From Pristionchus mayeri (taxonomy: Eukaryota; Nematoda; Chromadorea; Rhabditida; Neodiplogasteridae), in the NCBI GenBank assembly GCA_036245805.1, contig BTRK01000006.1, positions 26,506,365 through 26,570,364 on the forward strand: a stretch of 64,000 nucleotides of DNA. The letters run 5' to 3'. Every line of letters starts with the position of its first letter. Position 1 is the stretch's first letter. A program made the translations under genes and the position numbers. This document shows, one piece after another, positions 55,892 through 64,000 of the stretch. Under the pieces are notes generated by a model. The model saw nothing but the letters and a program-made list of their open reading frames with translations. It ran no database searches and had not been told where the DNA came from.

Positions 55892-58220
55892 TCTCAATCC
55901 CAATAACTCCAATTCATCGCATCTCAAACATCATTCTCATTTCTTACAATAACACTTATTTTTGAGATCAATATGATGGGAAATGGTAAAGTAGAAAGAG
56001 ATGAGTGAGAGAATGAATCTTCACTAGATTATTGAAATCTCATGGTTTACAAGAAGAGAGTTTGTAGATACAAGACAAAAAGAGAAGGAAGCGAGGAGTG
56101 GCAGAGGATGCTTCCTTCTAGGGAAATGGAAGAAGTGATTGGAAACCCCGTTTTGAGATTTCTCTTCTTTTCTCTTCTCTCCTGCCTAATCATCCCTAAT
56201 TCCCCGATTGTTTCCTCGACTCGAAGGTAGTGAAATGAACAGTTGGGAGTTTCTTTGAGCGATGGGGGAAGGTGAAGGACCTTCTGAATCATTAAGCTCA
56301 TGAGGAGGAGAGACTCCATCTACGAATCAAATATGAGTGAATCTCTAAGTGACATTTGAAATTCGGATGTCTGGGGAGGGAATCGACCATTGGACTGCTA
56401 CCTAAAACTTTTAATTGGAAAATGTTAGCTGAGGAAGAGAGGACGAACTCAGTGAATTCATCTTTTCCCTTCTCTTCCTTGGCTACTTTGGATTTATCCT
56501 TTTCTCCAACTCGCAAAACGGAATGGATGGGCACTAAAGTTTGAATGAGGAGCGACGAGTAAAAACAAGGAAACAGGAGAAAGGGAATGTGAGGGAAAAG
56601 TAGGGTCAGAGGATAAGGGGCGGAGTCAGGATTAGATTGAGAGATCGTCCATGGGACAATTTTGATTGAGAAAGACTTGTTTCTGGGGAATTGAGTAAGT
56701 TTTATTGTGAATCGTAGATATGAAGAAGAGAGATTAGAGAGTGGGAAATAAGAGATGGAAATGGACTAGAGAAGAAGGGGGGAGAAAAGGGAAAGATCTG
56801 CGGATGGAATTAGCATTAAATTCGAGATAATGAAGGAAGAAGGAAAATATGACAAAATGGGACTAAATGAAGGATGGAAGAACGTCATTCTACTCTCCAT
56901 TTTTACTCACGAGATGGAATCAAATACTCAAGAGGGAAGGGAAGGGATCCTTTACATAATTACATACGGTGATATATGTACAATCGATGAGTCAATCGAT
57001 GGAGAAGACATTCTCCTTTTTAAAAGTGAAACAAGTCGTGGAAGAGGAATCAGGAATTCCCTGATTAGGAAGAGACCCACGAATTTCTCCAATTTCTAAT
57101 TGGAAACGTCGGAATGTCCAGAAAGAATAATTGGAAAGAGAGAAAAAAACAGCAAATTGTATGCAAAGCAATTATTGTGTTCACGAAAAGGAAAGAGTAA
57201 AGAAGGTGAGTGTATGGGGACTGTAGAGAGAGACAGAGAGAGGAAGAGAGTTCTCGGATACTGACAATCAGGGACTTATAGCCAACAAAATGAAAAAGAA
57301 TGGAGAAGAAGAAGTAAGGAATATGAGAGATAGGAAAGAAGATACGGTCTCTCCCTACCAAAGTAGGGAGGTGGGATGGTAAGTTCAGATGTGGTCTGAG
57401 TCCAGTGTCATTTCCATTCTCCGTTCTGTCTTTCACCGATGGAATAACTTGGATTCGTTTGAGTGTGATTGGAAGGAGGAAGAGAAGAATGCTATGGAGA
57501 GAGAAGAGAAGGAATTTGTTCTCTCGAGGAGACTCTCTACAGTTCGAGTCCTCCACACTTCAAAGGAGATACTCATGTACAATCCAATTATATTCCAAAA
57601 TTAAAATCTATTTCTGAGTACCTTCGCCGTATTTGAAGATCAATTTTAATAATCACCATTGATAGATCTTTGGGTAAATATTGCGATAATCAAAAAATGG
57701 GGAAATTAACTAATTCTCGTTTGTACAGATTTGATAGCGGTTACACATTTGAAACAGCATAAAAATATATTAATGAAGTGAGCATATCTTGGAATTAAAT
57801 TGAATGCGTTTCGGAGGTTTGACTAAGTCTAGAATGGGAATTACCCCCACATGAAGATTTAGTGGGGTTGGTCCCTTACTTCTCCCTATGGTCGCACTTA
57901 TTCCAACTATCCAACTTGTCGTGACTTAGCTTCCATTGGAAATGCATGAAGTGGATGCTCAACTCTCTCCCTTCTCTCTCCCCCCCCCCTCTCTCTCTCT
58001 TCCGTCTTCACCGAGCATTCTATTATCTCTCTCTATTCAACATCGGAAATGGCGATAGAGATGAGATTATTCCATGATACTGCAGATGAAAACAAGATAT
58101 TTCGAGCGGGACAGTGAGAATACTCTTTGATGATATTGAGATGGTGGAGCCGAAATGGAAGAAGATGCGATATCGATAAACGTCAAAAAGTAGTGTCTTA
58201 CTGGGACCCTAATAGATTAA
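55892..58220. other. Purine-rich region upstream of the GPCR, no gene assigned
   Basis: Short open stretches on both strands (for example 56047-56534 and 57065-57556 minus) could include 5' exons or UTR of the GPCR, but none could be joined in frame. About 58070-58155 is an inverted copy of 17515-17600 (PDZ intron 4). Confidence 0.35.
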
Positions 58221-58587
58221 AGAAGGACTGTTAGCAAAGTTGAAATTTTGACGTTCTCATAACCATGACCTACCTTTGTACAACCATAGGAGATTCTGAA
58301 AATTTCAAATGTGTATCTCTATTTTGAACCGAGTTACCATTCGTTGGCAGAATGCCAATGAGGGCTTGAAGGGAAGGGACGTGCGGGAATTCAAATATCT
58401 AGAAGATTTTTCAAAAACTGGTTGGATTCGAACCCGCAACCTTCCGATTACGCGGCGACTGCTTTACCACTGAGCAATGCGATTGACCTTTGCGTATCCT
58501 CTTAGCTCGCGCTATGATCATTGGATGATTGTCTAGGTCATGGTTATGAAAGCGTCAAAAATTTAACTTTTTGCTGACACTCCTTCT
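58221..58587. mobile_element. TTAA-flanked element with tRNA-like core, copy 1
   Basis: The 367-bp element lies between TTAA at 58217-58220 and 58588-58591. Ends AGAAGGACTGTTAGCAAAGT and the mirrored form. At 58427-58497 (minus) is a tRNA-like sequence (GCTCAGTGGTAAAGCAG D-arm, GGTTGCGGGTTCGAATCC T-arm). The anticodon arm does not form a normal 5-bp stem with a 7-nt loop. Confidence 0.82.
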
Positions 58588-58591
58588 TTAA

Positions 58592-59726
58592 ATGGCACTT
58601 CTTGGATATTTGGCCCACCCCCCTATCCTCCCCAATCATTTCTCATACTCTCCCATTCACAAAGGGGCTGTGAGACCGAAAATCAGGGAGAGATTCCTAG
58701 AAATGAGTGAGGTAAAGGAGGAAGGGGGGGGGGATGGGCCAATTATCCAAGAAGTGCCGATTAAATAATCCGAACGAATAATTCGGTAAGGTTCCTTGCG
58801 GTCACTATGTTCATAGATTCAGTGTCTCAACTGAGTGACATCAAAAGAATTTTGTCGTGAACATACATTATTTTTCGATGAGAATAAAGAAAGGGTCGGA
58901 TATTTTGCAAATACAAAGCAACAATAGTAACTAGAAAATATATTGTCGTACGTAATGTAAGCAGTTTAAATTAACTACTTCCGTAATGCTTGTCGTAATA
59001 TACCGTATTATAATACGGTGATAGAGAGTGGGCAAATACTATACTATTAATTAAAACTGCATCCGTAGATACAAAGAATGGAAGAATGGAGGGAAGGCAT
59101 CTACGCCCTCTTTATGACTGTAGTAGAAGGAAAGCGTACACGAATTGTGCATTGGGAAAAGAGAAGGCAAAATGACAGAGAGAGGAACTAGGGAGGATGG
59201 TGATTGGGAAGGAAGAGAAGGGAGGGGAATGGTGTGACTGACGGGGACATGAAGGATATTGAGGGAAGTCATGAAGAGAAGGATCATTCTCACTCTTGAG
59301 AGAGGAGTTATGAAGGAGATAAAGGAGAAGTGAATGGAGAGTATAATTCCTTCCCTTTAACAGATTGAGAAGGGCTGGAATCTAGATTACAGAAAATAGA
59401 ACGAGAATATAACACATGGAAGATCATGTATACAGAGAAAGAAGTGAGTAGATGAAAGATGGAAGAGAAAGAAAATGAGAGTCTACCACCTGATGCCTCC
59501 CCTACTCATATATCAACGGAGAACAAAATTAATGACCCCCTCTCCCTCCTTCCTCCCTCCCCTCCTCTCGAAAAGTGAGGAGAAATCGAAAGAAGGTAAC
59601 ACAGCGACAATAATATTTAATATAGAGAGAATACACAGTAATCTGTCAAATGTGCTCAACAAATAGAAGAGAGAGGTATAAAATGAGAATATGTAGGTAG
59701 TTTGGACGATTCTCTACCCTGATTAA
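58592..59726. other. Unassigned stretch between two sister elements
   Basis: No gene model. A 10-G run lies at about 58725-58734 and several AT-rich and pyrimidine-rich stretches occur. A minus-strand open stretch at 59051-59293 has a hydrophobic start but no splice partners. Confidence 0.35.
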
Positions 59727-60091
59727 AGAAGGACTGTCAGCAAAGTTGAAATTTTGACGTTGTCATAACCATGACCGATCTTTGTACAACCATAAGAGAT
59801 TCTGAAAAAAATTTCAAATGCATATCTCTATTTTGAACCGAATTATCATTAGTTGGCAGAATGCCAAGAGGGCTTGAAGGGAAGGAACGTGCGGGAATTC
59901 AAATATCTAGAAGATTTTTCAAAAACTGGAGGGATTCGATCCTGCAACCTTCCGGTTACGCGGCGGCTGCTTTACCACTGAGCTTCGAGTGACCCTTGCC
60001 TATCCTCTTAGCTCGCGCTATGATCGTTGGATGATTGTCTAGGTTATGTTTATTACAGCGTCAAAAATTTAACTTTGCTGACACTCCTTCT
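59727..60091. mobile_element. TTAA-flanked element with tRNA-like core, copy 2
   Basis: The 365-bp element lies between TTAA at 59723-59726 and 60092-60095, in the same orientation as 58221-58587 and clearly homologous. The tRNA-like part is at about 59930-60000 (minus), with GGTTGCAGGATCGAATCC as T-arm. Confidence 0.82.
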
Positions 60092-60095
60092 TTAA

Positions 60096-60845
60096 GTTGG
60101 CATCAGATTCGTCTGTTATAACATCCAAACATGCATGGAAGGAGATAAAGAGCACAAGTGTACGAAGGAGTGATAGGAATGGCACGATTGAGGATAGGGG
60201 ATATATGAAGACAGCTGAGAATAAAAGGGGATACAATGATGATGAGTTGGAAGGTGATGCGATATGAGGGGAGGAAATGAGAAGACCTCCCTTGGAAACT
60301 GAGTCTTCTCCTTTAGTTCCACGGAATTCTCCCTACCCCCCTTCTCAGATGAAAAAAGGATTTCAGCGAGAAAAGGCTATGTGTAAATTGAATCATCTAT
60401 ATGATAGGGATGAGGAAGGGGCAGAAGGAGGGGGGAGGGAGAGGGGAGGGGGAGGGGAGGCATGTAAGGGTAATGGGAGAAATTGCGGCCATCTTATTTC
60501 CTCCTCGTGGACTTGAAGATGTAATAGGAATCCGCAACTAAGAAAGATAATAACCCAAGGAGATGGTAAATCCGAAATATCTCTCTATCTCAACCGGAAG
60601 TGCCTCAGGTTTCCTCCGATTTTTGTCGGTTTCGTGGCGTCCTGGTTTTTTGAGTTGGTATCGCGAGCCTCGTAGAGAGACATGTTATAGCTCATTCGAT
60701 AGTGCGTACACGGTTGCCCGCCTAGAAACTTTTCAGAATGGTGAAATTCCTACTGCAAAGGTGCGAAAATTGTCTTCAACATTCGAAATTTTTCCACTCC
60801 CCTCTGGCATTTCAGTCACAGTTTCACCTACCCAAGCTCTCAATG
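60096..60845. other. Unassigned stretch
   Basis: G/A-rich in the first half, with no recognisable exon structure or element ends. Confidence 0.35.
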
Positions 60846-61111
60846 CACAGCCCCCGGAGCATCGAAATAAGGAAAGGAAAAACGTCCGGGAGCTTTCTCG
60901 AGCTGTATCGTAAACTTACTTGATAATCAGAGTCGCAAACTGACCACTTTGCAGTACGGATAGTGACAATTCAGGGAATATCACTATGAGAACCTTGACT
61001 TTTGCAGCTCTGATAATGATCAATCAGGCAGTCTGACCGTATCGTTTTGAAATTCCTGCACTTATGCCTGTGTACGTTTCATTTTTCCTTACGTATTTTC
61101 TCCGGGCCGTG
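60846..61111. mobile_element. CACGGCCCC family element, short copy
   Basis: The 266-bp element has ends CACAGCCCCCGGAGCATCG and TTTCTCCGGGCCGTG, flanked by a perfect TCAATG duplication. Non-coding. Confidence 0.8.
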
Positions 61112-61253
61112 TCAATGGAAAATCCAAGTGCTTACCGGTCTACTGTAGACTTATGTTGATACAGCGAATCTAATGAGTTTAATTTCGAAAAGATTTTCCA
61201 TCTGTAGATGCTGACGCCTTTCAAACATTTTCCCGTGGGAATTAATCCCTATG

Positions 61254-61580
61254 CACGGCACCGGAGAATACATAGCGGGAAATAAAACGTCTGCAGGCAT
61301 CAAGGAAAAGGAGCGCGCGTTCAAATAATGTACAGTCAGCATTGCCTGATTTATCACTAATGTTGCCTGATCGTCACAAATGTTGACAGTCTCTCGTAGC
61401 GAGGTACCTGAAATTTCCCCAACCAAACTGGGTTTTTGTGATCAACAAAAACACTGAATTTCAGGCATTTTTTTCTATGTTTAGAGGGATGCTGCTGCAA
61501 ATTTTTATACAGCTCAAGAATTATCCTGGACAGCCCCCGGACGTTTTTCCTTTCCTTATGTCGACGCTCCGGAGGCCGTG
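61254..61580. mobile_element. CACGGCCCC family element, uninterrupted copy
   Basis: The 327-bp element has ends CACGGCACCGGAG and CTCCGGAGGCCGTG, flanked by CCTATG on both sides. It provides the empty-site sequence for the two insertions in the 27983-32790 copy. Confidence 0.85.
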
Positions 61581-61718
61581 CCTATGCCTCCTCCTCATCT
61601 CTCCCTCCCCCTCGCTTCCCTCTCAAGTCAGATCAAAGATCGTAAACAAGGCGATTCGACTCAAGTTGTTAACAATCTTCGGAAACGAGATAAAAAGTTG
61701 AAGCTAGGGCAAAACAAG

Positions 61719-61830
61719 TACCATATGAGACCGTTTGTGATAGATTCGACAAGACCTCGGAACAGCCCAAAACCTCAAACTCACAAAAACATGGTTTCTG
61801 GGGTAGTTTTTGATGCTGAACACAGTGGTC
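61719..61830 (+). repeat. Diverged relative of the 10463 inverted-repeat arm
   Basis: Shares atatgaga.cgt, gatagattcgacaa and ctgggg.agtttttgat with the arms at 10463 and 15300. Only a partial copy. Confidence 0.55.
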
Positions 61831-62150
61831 AACTTCATTTTGCATAATTCGTTCATTGTAAATCGGTGTGTTGCCATCTCACTTCCGGCCAAAACTGCTC
61901 TTCTATGTCGATATCGGTTCGAATAAACGCTGGAAGCATGAAATCTCGCGTACCCGAGCAGAATTTCAAGGCGAATCGAACCATGCGTTTCATTGGGCAT
62001 GGATGTTTTTCGTTTTCGAGATAACTCGACTTTTCGACTCGATAACTTGCGCGAGGGGCGACCCTAACTATTCGAACCGCCTTTTCGTGCTGATTCGATT
62101 GGCATATACATGCATGGTGATCGGAGGTCGACATACTCTGGTATGGTTTC

Positions 62151-62300
62151 CCTAGTAGGATCCTACTCATTTCCCTAGTAGGCTCCTACGTAGGATTCTA
62201 GTAGGGTGCAGAGTAGGAACCTACTGGGGTGTGCGCACTGAGTAGGATCCCAGTAGAGTGGAGAGTAGGATCCTACTAGGGTTTGAGTGGGATTCTACTG
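62151..62300. repeat. Cluster of AGTAGGATCCTACT-type palindromic words
   Basis: At least seven variants of tagtaggatcctact or its half occur within 150 bp, in both orientations. No clear TIR or TSD encloses them. Confidence 0.7.
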
Positions 62301-62944
62301 GGATGGCAGGCTCTTCCTTTGGCCTTGGATACTGTAAGTCAAATCGTCTTTCGGTGTCTACTGCTGTGTGGAAACACTGGATATGCATTTTATTTCCAAA
62401 TTTTCAACAACTGTATTTAAGGAATAGCATAAATTAGGAACAATGGGTAAGCTCACGGAACGAATTACACGTAAACGAACAATATACTTAACAATGAGAA
62501 AACAATCAAAGAAAATCTAAGGAGATAAGAAAAGGGAATATATAGATGTCTTCTCACAGTGCCTCCTTGGGCATTCCAGTTGTCGAAGCATCGAAGGCGA
62601 GAATCCGTCCGAGTAGTCGTTCGTCTCAGCTCTTGTGGTGGAGTCGTACCCGCTGTAATCAGGCATATCAATATTACAATTGCAAACATTTTTGCTACCC
62701 TAATCCCCAAATTATGAAAACACTAATGGATTCAGGGTACGCATTACGTTACATATAAATTGAAAGGAACGTGAAAGTAGTGAATATCACGCCTATCACG
62801 AGAGAATTGAGCCGGATAGAGCTAAAATGGGAATGGGAGCAAAAGTCAGAGTTGGGATTTTCATGAATTTAGGGTTCTCTAGGGATGTACCTTCGACCCC
62901 CAAAGCAGAAAACCACATCTTGATTCCGGGCTCCATGGCACCGG

Positions 62945-63664
62945 GTTGGTCGTTCTGGTAGCTGCCTTTGAACGCGTTTATCTATCTTATGGTGCGTTTT
63001 AGAGATAAATCCTCCGAGCATGACCCCCACTTATTTTCCACGCTCTATCGAACTGTACAAACCAGAACTTATAATTTTGACTCTGTACAACGCTATATTC
63101 AGGGGTGCTTTTCTAAAAAGTGTAGGTAAAGATTCCGTTATGCTTTGAACGATGAATAGAGCTCGCCATGCTCTTTAAAATGAGAGGCTTGCGGTTAAAA
63201 TATCTTACGACTGGGGTGAATTATGCGCTGTTCGAGAAGAAAAAGTGTTCGACAAGATTTGAAGTCCATTTCATTCCTTATTTCCACCGCCCCCATTATC
63301 AGTGAACAGTGTGGAATACAAATAAGAGATATTTGAAATGAGTTTCACGTAATACTTAATTGAAGGAGACTGAGTTTTTATTAACACCCAGTGAAACTCA
63401 ATTTAATTTCGCATCATCCGTCTTTCATTTTCATTCTACACTGCTCACAGATAATCGGCTGGTAGAAATAAGGAATGAAATGGACTTCAAATCATATCGA
63501 ACGCTTTGAGAGGCATAACTCACCCCAGTCGTAAGATATTTTAACCGCAAGCCACTCATTTTAAAGAGCATGACGAGCTCTATTCATCGTTCAAAGCTTA
63601 AAGAAGGACTCTAAAACGCACCACAAGATAGATAAACGCGTTCAAAGACAGCTACCAGAACGAC
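62945..63664. repeat. Large palindrome next to the prmt-1-like exons
   Basis: Outer arms read ggtcgttctggtagct and complement; inner arms share gcggttaaaatatcttacga. The left arm has about 120 extra bases that resemble the 37362-45183 element. The right arm ends where prmt-1-like coding sequence begins. Confidence 0.7.
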
Positions 63665-64000
63665 GCGGTAGGTGTTGGTGCGAACCCCATCCTTGAGCAT
63701 CTCCTAAAATGTTTGAGTGAACTATCCGTGCGACGAAAAGAGGTAAAATCTAACCCGCTGAAAGTGCATGATTTGCGCCTTCTTTACCTATATCATGTAC
63801 TTTAAGCGCTTTGAAAAAGATGAAACTGTTGCTTACGATGAAAGGTCTTTAAGATCGCATAATAGTATAACCACACTGCATTATAAGGATGAAAAACTTA
63901 CAAACCTCGTGGATACCGAAGTGAGCGTAAGAGTCGAAGTAGTCCTTGCTCGTCATCTCATTGGGCGGCGGCCTGTCGCCGCTAGCCTTCGCTGCTGCCT
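63664..64000 (-). CDS. prmt-1: prmt-1-like first exons (protein arginine methyltransferase), partial
   Basis: PRMT1 uses S-adenosylmethionine to methylate arginines in histones and RNA-binding proteins. Exon 1 (runs off the window end, to 63906) encodes NEMTSKDYFDSYAHFGIHE, the hallmark N-terminal motif; the usual double Tyr (DYY) is a single Tyr here. After a 202-nt intron, exon 2 starts at 63703 with EMLKDGVRTNTYR and then leaves the family at the edge of the palindrome (about 63664), before the SAM-binding GxGxG region. Either the palindrome inserted into the exon, or this is a captured or broken copy. The rest of the gene is not in the window. Confidence 0.75.

Noticed and set aside
58427..58497. 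Functional tRNA gene
   Set aside because: D- and T-arm words are present, but the anticodon arm does not fold into a normal 5-bp stem with a 7-nt loop, and the sequence is part of a repeated TTAA element.

Overview
The window is nuclear DNA of a nematode, probably a rhabditid or diplogastrid relative. The clues are introns of about 35-60 nt ending in short ..CAG/..TAG acceptors, an RPS-18 fragment whose start reads like nematode RPS-18, a neuropeptide receptor that looks like the nematode DMSR family, and many TACCGTAA-type motifs in dispersed repeats. No bacterial-style operons, CRISPR arrays or rRNA genes are visible. By area most of it is transposon-derived, much of it nested insertions whose target-site duplications (TSDs) can still be read.

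Layout. 1-5.7 kb: a Ty3/gypsy retrotransposon (gag, protease, pol, an extra 3' ORF) broken by a 227-bp MITE in gag and a 12-G run in integrase. 5.6-10.3 kb: small terminal-inverted-repeat (TIR) elements. 10.46-15.3 kb: a nested pile (outer inverted repeat, tRNA-like palindrome, LINE split by a truncated mariner, hAT-type element). 16.97-19.88 kb (+): an intact two-PDZ gene (301 codons). 21.34-22.75 kb (-): an intact gene with an F-box-like start (318 codons). 22.9-26.7 kb: tandem repeats and TIR elements. 26.8-33.9 kb: two rpl-26 pseudogenes in tandem, pushed apart by a 4.8-kb element that contains a second element carrying a gar-1 fragment. 35.6-36.4 kb: a second LINE copy. 37.36-45.18 kb: a three-layer TTAA insertion whose core is a 6.8-kb element encoding an intact THAP-domain DDE transposase (783 codons by my exon model) plus fragments of rps-18 and rps-2. 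45.65-46.13 kb (-): the last exons of an unrecognised gene. 47.5-55.9 kb (-): an intact 370-aa peptide GPCR whose introns are full of MITEs. 56-62 kb: purine-rich sequence with two tRNA-like TTAA elements and two members of a 6-bp-TSD family. 62.9-64 kb: a palindrome abutting the first exons of a prmt-1-like gene.

How it fits together. Three host genes and the transposase gene keep an unbroken frame through every exon, although elements have landed in their introns. By contrast all ribosomal-protein and gar-1 sequences are frameshifted or truncated, and three of them (rps-18, rps-2, gar-1) lie inside elements with readable TIRs and TSDs. The window is therefore a good place to study TTAA-targeting and other TIR elements that acquire host gene fragments. 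Exon models and TSDs were worked out by hand from the bases; family names rest on motif recognition and no search was run.
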